From positions 1,860,001 to 1,924,000 of the forward strand of contig NZ_CP094526.1 of NCBI RefSeq assembly GCF_029910095.1: 64,000 bases of DNA. Reading direction: 5' to 3'. Positions 26,177 to 34,073 of the stretch are shown piece by piece. Origin of the DNA: Bradyrhizobium sp. ISRA464. GTDB taxonomy: Bacteria > Pseudomonadota > Alphaproteobacteria > Rhizobiales > Xanthobacteraceae. The translations under genes were made by a program, and so were the position numbers. Within the stretch, counting starts at the first letter, position 1. Each line of letters begins with the position of its first letter. The notes beneath the pieces were generated by a model. It made no database searches. It saw only the letters and a list, made by a program, of their open reading frames with translations, and was not told where the DNA came from.

Positions 26177-27835
26177 ATGAGTGCTGAAGACCTTCCCCCG
26201 CGCGAGTCCATGGAATTCGACGTCGTCATTGTCGGCGCAGGCCCCTCGGGCCTGTCGGCTGCGATCCGGCTCAAGCAGCTCAATCCCGAGCTCTCGATCG
26301 TCGTGGTGGAGAAGGGCTCCGAGGTCGGCGCGCACATCCTGTCGGGCGCGGTGATCGATCCGGCGTCGCTCGACAGGCTGATCCCGGACTGGCGCGAGGA
26401 TGCCGACTGTCCGCTGAAGACGCAGGTGAAGGACGACCGCTTCTACTGGATGACCGGCGGTGGCGCGATCCGGCTGCCGAACTTCATGATGCCGCCGTTG
26501 ATGAACAATCATCACTGCTACATCGGCTCGCTCGGCAATGTCTGCCGCTGGCTGGCGCCGAAGGCGGAAGCGCTCGGCGTCGAGATCTATCCGGGCTTCG
26601 CTGCGGCCGAGGTGCTCTATGACGACAAGGGCGCGGTGCGGGGCATCGCCACCGGCGACATGGGCATCGCCAAGGACGGCAGCCACAAGGATTCCTACAC
26701 CCGCGGCATGGAACTGCTCGGCAAGTACACGCTGTTCGCCGAAGGCGCGCGCGGCTCGCTGTCCAAGCAGCTGATCGCGAGGTACCAGCTCGACGCCAAG
26801 AGCGAGCCGCCGAAATTCGGCATCGGTCTGAAGGAAGTCTGGCAGATCGATCCGGCCAAGCATCAGAAGGGCATGATCCAGCACTCCTTCGGCTGGCCGC
26901 TGAACAATTCCACCGGCGGCGGCTCGTTCCTCTACCACTACGACGACAATCGCGTCGCGGTCGGCTTCGTGGTGCATCTGAACTACGACGATCCTTATCT
27001 GTCGCCGTTCGACGAGTTCCAGCGCTTCAAGACCCATCCTTCGATCCGCGGCGTGTTCGAGGGCGGCAAGCGTCTTGCCTACGGCGCGCGCGCGATCACC
27101 GAGGGCGGCTATCAGTCGGTGCCGCGGCTGACCTTCCCGGGCGGCGCGCTGGTCGGCTGCGCGGCGGGCTTCGTCAACGTGCCGCGCATCAAGGGGGTGC
27201 ACAACGCCATGGGCACCGGCATGCTCGCCGCCGAGCACGTCGCCGCCGCGCTCGCCGCCGGCCGCGCCAATGACGAACTCGTCGAGTACGAAAACGCCTG
27301 GCGCTTGTCCGCCGTCGGCCAGGACCTGCACAAGGTCCGCAACGTCAAGCCGCTGTGGTCGAAATTCGGCACCGTCGTCGGCGTCGTGCTCGGCGGCTTC
27401 GACATGTGGTGCAACACGCTCGGCTTCTCGCTGTTCGGCACCCAGTCGCACGCCAAGCCCGATCGCAAGACGCTCGATCCGGCCAAGCAGCACCAGCCGA
27501 TCGCGTATCCGAAGCCGGACGGCAAGATCTCCTTCGACAAGCTGTCGTCGGTGTTCCTGTCCAACACCAATCACGAGGAGGACCAGCCGGTCCATCTCAA
27601 GGTTGCCGACATGAACCTGCAGAAGACGTCGGAGCACGACGTGTTCGCCGGGCCCTCCAACCGCTATTGCCCGGCCGGCGTCTATGAATGGGTCGAGGAA
27701 GCCTCCGGCCCGCGTTTCCAGATCAACGCCCAGAACTGCGTCCACTGCAAAACCTGCGACGTGAAGGATCCCAATGGCAACATCACCTGGGTTCCCCCGG
27801 AGGGCGGCGGCGGCCCGAACTACGAGGCGATGTAA
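26177..27835 (+). CDS. Electron-transfer flavoprotein:ubiquinone oxidoreductase
   Basis: A 552-residue inner-membrane-associated FAD and [4Fe-4S] enzyme that passes electrons from ETF (fatty-acid and amino-acid oxidation) to ubiquinone. The FAD Rossmann motif is GAGPSG at residues 20-25; the membrane/ubiquinone region contains GGYQSVPRLTFPGGALVGC; the C-terminal ferredoxin-like part has RYCPAGVYEW and NCVHCKTCDVKDP, giving the four cluster cysteines. Length equals the family norm. ICE-like sequence precedes the start, which would fit an iron-containing respiratory protein. Confidence 0.96.
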   Translation: MSAEDLPPRESMEFDVVIVGAGPSGLSAAIRLKQLNPELSIVVVEKGSEVGAHILSGAVIDPASLDRLIPDWREDADCPLKTQVKDDRFYWMTGGGAIRLPNFMMPPLMNNHHCYIGSLGNVCRWLAPKAEALGVEIYPGFAAAEVLYDDKGAVRGIATGDMGIAKDGSHKDSYTRGMELLGKYTLFAEGARGSLSKQLIARYQLDAKSEPPKFGIGLKEVWQIDPAKHQKGMIQHSFGWPLNNSTGGGSFLYHYDDNRVAVGFVVHLNYDDPYLSPFDEFQRFKTHPSIRGVFEGGKRLAYGARAITEGGYQSVPRLTFPGGALVGCAAGFVNVPRIKGVHNAMGTGMLAAEHVAAALAAGRANDELVEYENAWRLSAVGQDLHKVRNVKPLWSKFGTVVGVVLGGFDMWCNTLGFSLFGTQSHAKPDRKTLDPAKQHQPIAYPKPDGKISFDKLSSVFLSNTNHEEDQPVHLKVADMNLQKTSEHDVFAGPSNRYCPAGVYEWVEEASGPRFQINAQNCVHCKTCDVKDPNGNITWVPPEGGGGPNYEAM

Positions 27836-28169
27836 TAGAGGCGATGCAATAAGAGGCTGGTCAGACCACATTTGCGTGAGGGGAGAAGAGGTGGGAACCG
27901 GTACCGTGGCGGCCACTTGCCGACACAGTTGTTTCCCAACGCGATTGTGCCCGGGCCGGCCACGATACCGCCACACTGGAAGCGTTTTGCGGTGGCCTGG
28001 CTGGATCGGCGGGCCTAAAGGCTTAATCTGCCTATCGATTCGTCATGCGTATCCTTGCGGTTGAGCGCCAAAAGCGGCATTGTCGCTGGCCGCGATGCCG
28101 CCGCTTGGGTTCGCATTTGAGACTGAACGCAAGATCGTGGCCGTAAATCCCTGGAGCAAGGCGACCGTG
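27836..28169. other. Intergenic region before the TPR gene
   Basis: 334 bp with no supported gene. It contains some local dyads (for example around 27925-28000, with the arms gtggcggcca and tggccacgat only roughly complementary) but no terminator with a clear T-run. It probably holds the promoter of the TPR gene. Confidence 0.4.
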
Positions 28170-29960
28170 ATGCTGTCCACCCGTTTCAACCGCCTGACGA
28201 TTGCCCTCATCGCCGCTGCCGCGCTCGCCGCGCCCGCGCAGCTTGCGGCGCAAACGCCCGATCACCCCGCCGACAACGCGGCGCAGTTTCCGACCAAGAA
28301 CGAGCTGAAGTCGCTGACGACGGCCGGCAGCTATCTGGCGGCCCGCCATGCCAGCGTCGAGCGCGATGCGGCCTCCGCCGCGGCGTTCTACCGCTCGGCG
28401 CTGCGCACCGATCCGAAGAATTCCGAGCTGCTCGACCGCGCCTTCATCTCCTCGCTCGCCGATGGCGACATCGACGAGGCGGTCAAGCTCGCCGACCGCA
28501 TCCTGTCCCAGGACAAGGCCAACCGCGTCGCGCGTCTGGTCATCGGCGTGCGTGACCTCAAGCTGAAGAGATACGCAGCCGCGCAGTCCAACATCAACCA
28601 GTCGGTGCGCGGTCCGATCACCGACCTGGTGGCGACGCTGCTGTCGGCCTGGGCGGCCTATGGCGCCGGCGACGCGAAGGGCGCGGTCGCCAGCATCGAC
28701 AAGCTGACCGGGCCGGATTGGTACCCGATCTTCAAGGACCTGCACGCCGGCATGATCCTCGAGCTCGCCCACAAGGAGAAGGATGCCGGCGCACGCTTCG
28801 AGCGCGCCTACAAGCTCGACGATTCCATGCTGCGCACGGTCGACGAATATGCGCGCTGGACCTCGCGCAACAAGGATGCGGCCGCCGCCACCGCGCTTTA
28901 CGAGGCCTTCGACAAGAAGCTGCCGCGGCATCCGCTGGTGCTGGAAGGCATCAAGGACACCAAGGCCGGCAAGAAGCTGCCGCCGCTGGTCGAGTCGGCG
29001 CAGGCCGGCGCGGCCGAGGCGCTCTACGGCATCGGCGCGACGCTGACGCGGCGCGGCGGCGAGGATCTTGCGCTGGTCTACCTGCAGCTTGCGCTGTACC
29101 TGCAGCCCAACCATCCGCTGGCGCTGCTGTCGCTTGCCGATCTCTATGAATCGGTGAAGAAGCCGCAGATGGCGATCAAGGTCTATGAGCGGATGCCGGC
29201 GTCTTCGCCGCTGAAGCGCAACGCGCAGATCCAGCTCGCGACCGATCTCGACGCCGCCGACCGCAGCGACGAGGCGATCAAGATCCTGAAGGGGGTCACG
29301 GCAGACGCGCCGAAGGATATCGAGGCCATCATGGCGCTCGGCAACATCGAGCGCGGCCGCAAGAAGTTCGCCGACTGCGTCGGGACCTATTCGCAGGCGA
29401 TCGACGTGCTGCCGACCGTCGACGGCGGCGACAAGAACGCCTGGGTTACCTATTACTACCGCGGCATCTGCGAGGAGCGCTCCAAGCAGTGGAACAAGGC
29501 CGAGGTCGACATGCGCAAGGCGCTCGAGCTGCAGCCCGAGCAGCCCCATGTGCTGAACTATCTCGGCTATTCCTGGATCGACCAGGGCATCAACCTCGAC
29601 GAAGGCATGAAGATGATCAAGCGTGCCGTCGATCAGCGCCCCGACGACGGCTACATCGTCGACTCGCTCGGCTGGGCCTATTACCGCATCGGCAATTACG
29701 ACGAGGCGGTGAAGAATCTCGAGCGCGCGATCGATCTGAAGCCCGAGGATCCGACCATCAACGACCATCTCGGCGATGCCTATTGGCGCGTCGGCCGCAA
29801 GCTGGAAGCCAAGTTCCAGTGGGCGCATGCGCGCGACCTCAAGCCCGAGCCGGAAGAGCTGCCGAAGATCCTGGCCAAGATCGAGAACGGCCTGCCCGAC
29901 GAACCTGCGCCGGCCGCCGCGGCAGCCGACAAGAAGAAGGACAACGACAAGGGCGGTTAG
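28170..29960 (+). CDS. Exported tetratricopeptide-repeat protein
   Basis: About 596 residues. A signal peptide is evident (LTIALIAAAALAAPAQLAAQ, residues 9-28), then at least eight TPR units; the clearest are ALYLQPNHPLALLSLADLYE and the run HVLNYLGYSWIDQGINLDEG and SLGWAYYRIGNYDEAVKNLE near the C-terminus, which ends in a Lys/Asp tail. The LNYLGYSW...DSLGWAYYR pattern is typical of a widespread alphaproteobacterial periplasmic TPR family with no assigned role. GGAGCAAGG precedes the ATG at 28170. ispE follows after a repeat-rich gap of 460 bp. Confidence 0.85.
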   Translation: MLSTRFNRLTIALIAAAALAAPAQLAAQTPDHPADNAAQFPTKNELKSLTTAGSYLAARHASVERDAASAAAFYRSALRTDPKNSELLDRAFISSLADGDIDEAVKLADRILSQDKANRVARLVIGVRDLKLKRYAAAQSNINQSVRGPITDLVATLLSAWAAYGAGDAKGAVASIDKLTGPDWYPIFKDLHAGMILELAHKEKDAGARFERAYKLDDSMLRTVDEYARWTSRNKDAAAATALYEAFDKKLPRHPLVLEGIKDTKAGKKLPPLVESAQAGAAEALYGIGATLTRRGGEDLALVYLQLALYLQPNHPLALLSLADLYESVKKPQMAIKVYERMPASSPLKRNAQIQLATDLDAADRSDEAIKILKGVTADAPKDIEAIMALGNIERGRKKFADCVGTYSQAIDVLPTVDGGDKNAWVTYYYRGICEERSKQWNKAEVDMRKALELQPEQPHVLNYLGYSWIDQGINLDEGMKMIKRAVDQRPDDGYIVDSLGWAYYRIGNYDEAVKNLERAIDLKPEDPTINDHLGDAYWRVGRKLEAKFQWAHARDLKPEPEELPKILAKIENGLPDEPAPAAAAADKKKDNDKGG

Positions 29961-30059
29961 AGCATGATCCGGAAAAGTGGAAACCGGTTTTCCGAAAAGA
30001 TCATGCTCAAACAAAGAGATGAGATCATGATGCGATTCGATCTAATCGCATCATGATCT
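29959..30059. repeat. Palindromic repeat, family E
   Basis: agcatgatccggaaaagtgg... to gaaaagatcatgct forms one hairpin; the second unit gatcatgatgcgattcgatc with its complement ending atcgcatcatgatc forms another. It overlaps the TPR stop codon. A partial copy of the second unit is at 30348-30397. Confidence 0.8.
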
Positions 30060-30170
30060 AGTCGGGCAGGACGCTGCGTCGCTGAGGTTTCGTTTCCCTC
30101 TCCCGCAAGCGCAGGGCGATCGCATATGCGGATCATGCTGCTGCGGCCTAGTTGGTCTACCCACAAATGC

Positions 30171-30257
30171 GTCATGCCCGGGCTTGTCCCGGGCATCCAC
30201 GTCTTTGGTTTTCCATGTGAAGAAAGACGTGGATGCCGGGACAAGCCCGGCCATGAC
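30171..30257. repeat. Palindromic repeat, family B
   Basis: gtcatgcccgggcttgtccc pairs with ggacaagcccggccatgac, with ccacgtcttt/aaagacgtgg inside. The remaining bases of this 460-bp gap (30060-30421) hold a partial family E unit (30348-30397) and no gene. Confidence 0.85.
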
Positions 30258-30421
30258 GATGTGGAAACGTCAGCGCCAGAGCCCGGGGTGTCATATGCGA
30301 TTGCCCTGCCCGCAAGCGGGAGAGGTAAGCAGCCCGGAATTTCTGCTCGAACAAAGGGATAGGATCATGATGCGATTTACGCTAATCGCACACGATCTTT
30401 GTTTTTTAGGGGTTTGTCGCC

Positions 30422-31309
30422 GTGCCGGCGCTTGTTGAAGAGGGGCGTGCCAAGGTCAACCTGACGCTGAAGGTGGTCGGGCGGCGCGTCGATGGTTTTC
30501 ATGACCTGGAGAGCGTCGTCGCGTTTGCCGATTGCGCCGATCGTCTCACGCTCAAGCCGGGCTCCGAGCTCGCGTTGACGATGGAGGGACCGCTGGCCGA
30601 TGCCTGCGGCGACACCTCGGACAATCTCGTACTCAAGGCGGCGCGCCTGCTCGGCGAGCGCGTCGCGGACCTCAGGGTCGGCCACTTCACGCTGGAAAAG
30701 GTCTTGCCCGTCGCTGCCGGCATCGGCGGCGGCTCGGCGGATGCCGCGGCCGCGCTGCGGCTGCTGGCGCGGCTCAACGAGCTCTCGCTCGACGACACCA
30801 GAATCATGGAAGTGGCGCTGCAGACCGGCGCCGACGTGCCCGTGTGCGTCGCCTCGCACGCCTGCGACATGACCGGTGTCGGCGAGACGCTGCTGCCGCT
30901 TAATTTGCCGAAGCTGCCTTGCGTGATGGTCAATCCGCGGGTGCCGGTCGCGACCAAGGACGTGTTCAATGCGCTCGGTCTGCGTCACGGCGAGCTCCTG
31001 ATCGGCGCCACCGACGTCGTGATCCAGGCGCCGTCCTGGCCGGAGGCGGGGTGCGCGATCGACGACTGGATCGAGGCGCTCGCGCGCGGCACCAACGATC
31101 TCGAAGCGCCTGCGGCGCGGATCGAACCCGTGATCAGCGACGTGCTGTCTGCGCTGCGCGAGACCAAGGACGTTCGCCTCGTGCGCATGTCGGGCTCCGG
31201 CGCGACGTGTTTTGCGATCTTCGGCAAGGACGCCGACGCCCAGGCGGCCGGCGAGAGGCTGCGTGCCGAGCATCCCGGCTGGTGGGTGCACGCGGGCACG
31301 TTGAGCTGA
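30422..31309 (+). CDS. ispE: 4-diphosphocytidyl-2-C-methyl-D-erythritol kinase
   Basis: A 295-residue GHMP kinase of the MEP isoprenoid pathway that phosphorylates CDP-methylerythritol. Residue K11 lies in the substrate-binding RAKVNLTLKV segment; the ATP-binding LPVAAGIGGGSADAAAAL is at residues 95-112; the GADVPVC segment near 137-143 carries the catalytic Asp; and MSGSGATCFAIF near the C-terminus is the third GHMP motif. The start is GTG at 30422. Confidence 0.96.
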   Translation: MPALVEEGRAKVNLTLKVVGRRVDGFHDLESVVAFADCADRLTLKPGSELALTMEGPLADACGDTSDNLVLKAARLLGERVADLRVGHFTLEKVLPVAAGIGGGSADAAAALRLLARLNELSLDDTRIMEVALQTGADVPVCVASHACDMTGVGETLLPLNLPKLPCVMVNPRVPVATKDVFNALGLRHGELLIGATDVVIQAPSWPEAGCAIDDWIEALARGTNDLEAPAARIEPVISDVLSALRETKDVRLVRMSGSGATCFAIFGKDADAQAAGERLRAEHPGWWVHAGTLS

Positions 31310-31326
31310 TGGAGTTCGCATGATCC

Positions 31327-31408
31327 GTAGGGTAGGTTAGCCGCAGGCGTAATCCACCAAAATCGCTGCGATGAAGGCGGTGGGTTACGCTTCGCCAACC
31401 CACCCTAC
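31327..31408. repeat. Palindromic repeat, family D
   Basis: gtagggtaggttagccgcag pairs with the closing ttcgccaacccaccctac; shortly after ispE. Confidence 0.8.
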
Positions 31409-31579
31409 GAATAAGTTCTATCCACCTTCAAACTCTGGTCCGGGTTCTCGCTTCGCGAGCCCCGGAATGACAGGGAAGGGTGCGACAAATCAACCCGACG
31501 GGCAATTTTTCGCTTCGCGATTCACCCAACTCAGATGTTGAATCCGCCCGTCTCACCCGATTGAGGGGCGCTTCGCGAT

Positions 31580-31965
31580 CGTCACGAGTGTTGCGGTGAG
31601 ATGCGGTGGACGCTGATCGCATGACTGACGAGCATGCGTGACGCGGACGGTGAAGTCGTGTGGTCTCGACGCCCCAGTGGCAGGTGTCTCCTCGCTAAGC
31701 ACGCGAAAGCGTCTTTGCGAAGACGGTGACAAAAAAGCCAAGTCTCGCCGGGGAGAGCACGAAGTAAGCCGTAACCCATCGCGCAGGGAAAGCCGGGATG
31801 ATCCGGTTTCACCTGTGGTCCTACCCCCTGTGCTTTTTCATTGCACAGGGCCCATGGGTGCGATCGGCGCCCGGCTTTCCCTGCGCCCTCTGCTCAAGAG
31901 GGGGCGAAGCGACAGGCAAACCTCGGACACATCGTGCCGCGAGAATGCGGGTGTTTGACTCACAG
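31580..31965. other. Structured non-coding element
   Basis: About 0.39 kb without a gene but rich in nested pairing. The strongest part is a perfect 17-bp stem (gcgcagggaaagccggg at 31781-31797 with its complement at 31870-31886) enclosing a second perfect 8-bp hairpin (ccctgtgc at 31826-31833 with gcacaggg at 31843-31850, a T-rich 9-base loop). Upstream, cgtctt-tgcg-aagacg (31710-31725) forms a stable tetraloop hairpin and gcatg/catgc pairs near 31619-31637. The composition is unlike the neighbouring palindromic repeats, and the boundaries are estimated. From memory, similar sequence recurs in Bradyrhizobium-type genomes and is often mis-annotated as short proteins; this cannot be confirmed here. 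Confidence 0.4.
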
Positions 31966-31986
31966 TTCGTGAAGCAAATCCAGATC

Positions 31987-32054
31987 GTAGGGTGGGCAAA
32001 GCGAAGCGTGCTCACCATCGCGAGCACGGCGCATTGCGCCTTTGCCGACCCTAC
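31987..32054. repeat. Palindromic repeat, family D
   Basis: gtagggtgggcaaagcgaag with the closing cctttgccgaccctac, 68 bp, in the 1.1-kb gene-free stretch between ispE and the SMP-30 gene. Confidence 0.8.
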
Positions 32055-32090
32055 AACTCGCAGTTTGACATATGGATCAGATGCCCAATC

Positions 32091-32201
32091 CGTCATGCTG
32101 AGGAGGCTGCGCAGCAGCCGTCTCGAAGCACGACGGCCCCGCTGCAACACCTCGGCCGTGGATCCTTCGAGACGCGCGTTCCGCGCTCCCTCAGGATGAC
32201 G
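32091..32201. repeat. Palindromic repeat, family C
   Basis: cgtcatgctgaggaggctgc with the closing gctccctcaggatgacg; inner arms gtctcgaag/cttcgagac. The bases from 32202 to 32385 contain no further recognisable feature. Confidence 0.8.
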
Positions 32202-32385
32202 GTTTGATAACTTTCGCAGGGGCGACGGCATCATATGCCGAGCCATCCGTCATCAACGCCGGGCAGCGTTGCGGCCCGATTGCTTGGCAAGCCAAATCCA
32301 CTTTGCCATAACGGGACGAAACAACATGTTGCGCGTGGGGGACCGCAAGGGAATCCGCCTGCAGCCAAAGAGCCGGGAGGATGCC

Positions 32386-33312
32386 ATGGCCAATATTCGT
32401 GTTCTCGCCACCGATCTGGAGTTTCCCGAAGGTCCGGTCGTCATGCCCGACGGTTCGGTCGTGCTGGTGGAAATCCGCGGCCAGCGCCTGACCCGGGTCT
32501 ATCCCGACGGGCGCAAGGAAGTGGTCGCGAAGGTCCCGGGCGGCCCGAACGGCGCCGCGCTCGGTCCCGACGGCAAAATGTATGTCTGCAACAATGGCGG
32601 CTTTTCCTGGATCCCGACCCGCAACATGATCATGCCGGGGCCGCAGCCGGAGGATTATCTCGGCGGCTCGATCCAGCGCGTCGATCTGCAATCCGGCAAG
32701 GTCGAGACCGTCGTCACCAAATGCGGCGAGCACGATCTGCGCGGGCCGAACGACCTGGTGTTCGACAAGCAGGGCGGCCTGTGGTTCTCCGACCTCGGCA
32801 AGCGCCGCGCCCGCGACATGGATGTCGGCGCATTCTACTATCTGAAGCCGGGCATGACCGAGATCGTCGAGGCCGTGCACGGTATCCTGCCGGCCAACGG
32901 CATCGGCTTGTCGCCTGACGAGAAGACCGTCTACATCGCTGAAACGCCGACCGCGCGGCTGTGGGCCTACGAACTCTCCGAGCCCGGCATCGTCAAGCCG
33001 CGCGACGTGATCTATCGCGGCGAGCGCGGCAAGCCGATCGCGGGCCTCGGCGGCTACCAGATGTTCGATTCGCTCGCGGTGGAGGCCAACGGCAATGTCT
33101 GCGTCGCGACGCTGGTCTCGGGCTGCATCTCGGTGATCGCACCCGACGGCACATTGGTCGAGCAGGTGCCGACCGGCGATCGCGTCACCACCAACATCGC
33201 CTTCGGCGGCCCGGAGCTGAAGACCGCCTACATCACGCTGTCGGGCAAGGGCGAGCTGATCGCGATGGACTGGTCGCGGCCGGGATTGCCGCTGAATTTT
33301 CTGAACAAGTGA
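32386..33312 (+). CDS. SMP-30/gluconolactonase family protein
   Basis: About 308 residues of a six-bladed beta-propeller: FPEGPVVMPDGSVVLVEI near the start contains the metal-binding Glu, NGAALGPDGKMYVCNNGG the second blade, GPNDLVFDKQGGLWFSDLG near residue 120 the Asn ligand, and ANGIGLSPDEKTVYIAET the third ligand region. Members hydrolyse sugar or other lactones with a divalent metal. GGGAGG precedes the ATG at 32386; an in-frame upstream ATG is not supported. It heads a run of oxidative genes (GMC oxidoreductase, BVMO-like) that may share a catabolic role, although repeats separate them. Confidence 0.88.
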   Translation: MANIRVLATDLEFPEGPVVMPDGSVVLVEIRGQRLTRVYPDGRKEVVAKVPGGPNGAALGPDGKMYVCNNGGFSWIPTRNMIMPGPQPEDYLGGSIQRVDLQSGKVETVVTKCGEHDLRGPNDLVFDKQGGLWFSDLGKRRARDMDVGAFYYLKPGMTEIVEAVHGILPANGIGLSPDEKTVYIAETPTARLWAYELSEPGIVKPRDVIYRGERGKPIAGLGGYQMFDSLAVEANGNVCVATLVSGCISVIAPDGTLVEQVPTGDRVTTNIAFGGPELKTAYITLSGKGELIAMDWSRPGLPLNFLNK

Positions 33313-33320
33313 CGTAAGAA

Positions 33321-33438
33321 CGTCATTGCGAGCGAAGCGAAGCAATCCATGCAGCCGCGGACGCAGAGAGAATGGATTGCTTCGTCGCTTCAGCGCAAAA
33401 TTGCTTTGCAATTTTGTCGCGAGCTCCTCGCAATGACG
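33321..33438. repeat. Palindromic repeat, family A
   Basis: cgtcattgcgagcgaagcga with the closing gagctcctcgcaatgacg, containing an inner insertion (gcaaaattgctttgcaattt) that is itself a perfect small palindrome. Confidence 0.85.
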
Positions 33439-33451
33439 GAAAGGATGCAAA

Positions 33452-34045
33452 ATGCCCTGGCTTGAACCGGTCACCCTTCGCGGCACGCATGCGCGGCTCG
33501 AGCCGCTGTCGCATGATCATGTCGCCGGACTGACCGAGGCCGTGAAGGACGGCGATCTCTGGAAGCTCTGGTACACGGCCATTCCGAAGCCGGAGAACAT
33601 GACCAAGGAGATCGATCGACGGCTCGGCCTGCAGGCCGCCGGTTCGATGCTGCCGTTCACGGTGTTCGACGCCGCGGGCCAGATCAGCGGCATGACGACC
33701 TACATGAATGTCGATACGCCGAACCGCCGCGTCGAGATCGGCTCGACCTGGTACGCCAAGCGTGTGCAGCGCAGCGCGGTCAATACGCAGTGCAAACTGC
33801 TGCTGCTCTCCCATGCCTTCGAGAAGCTCGATTGCATCGCGGTCGAGTTCCGCACGCATTTCTTCAATCACCGGAGCCGCCGCGGCATCGAGCGTCTCGG
33901 CGCCAAGCAGGACGGCATCCTGCGCAGCCACCAGATCTCGCCCAACGGCACGTTGCGCGACACGGTAGTTTACAGCATCATCGCCTGCGAATGGCCGACG
34001 GTGAAGGCGCATCTCAATTATCAACTCAACGAAAAGCCGCGCTGA
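33452..34045 (+). CDS. GNAT-family N-acetyltransferase (RimJ/RimL type)
   Basis: A 197-residue GNAT protein of the RimJ/RimL-like subgroup. The opening VTLRGTHARLEPLSHDHVAGL is typical; the central strands are VEIGSTWYAKRVQRSAVNTQCKL, which occupies the acetyl-CoA-binding position in a variant form, and the C-terminal NHRSRRGIERLGAKQDGILR is a diagnostic RimJ/RimL segment. The acceptor is unknown; a free amino acid, antibiotic or protein N-terminus are all possible. The gene lies 28 bp upstream of the GMC oxidoreductase, so the two are probably co-transcribed. Confidence 0.85.
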   Translation: MPWLEPVTLRGTHARLEPLSHDHVAGLTEAVKDGDLWKLWYTAIPKPENMTKEIDRRLGLQAAGSMLPFTVFDAAGQISGMTTYMNVDTPNRRVEIGSTWYAKRVQRSAVNTQCKLLLLSHAFEKLDCIAVEFRTHFFNHRSRRGIERLGAKQDGILRSHQISPNGTLRDTVVYSIIACEWPTVKAHLNYQLNEKPR

Positions 34046-34073
34046 CACCGCAGTCGGCGCGAGAAGCGAGACG

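Noticed and set aside
26156..27976. A 606-codon minus-strand frame opposite ETF-QO
   Set aside because: Shadow frame; ETF-QO has conserved FAD and cluster motifs over its whole length.
28032..30014. A 660-codon minus-strand frame opposite the TPR gene
   Set aside because: Shadow frame of a TPR protein with signal peptide and repeats on the plus strand.
31638..31958. Short open frames through the structured element near 31.7 kb
   Set aside because: They have no start context or coding-like composition, and their sequence is explained by the strong RNA/DNA stems.
29959..32385. CRISPR-like clustering of repeats
   Set aside because: The repeats are of several unrelated palindromic families at irregular spacing, without identical direct repeats, spacers or cas genes.
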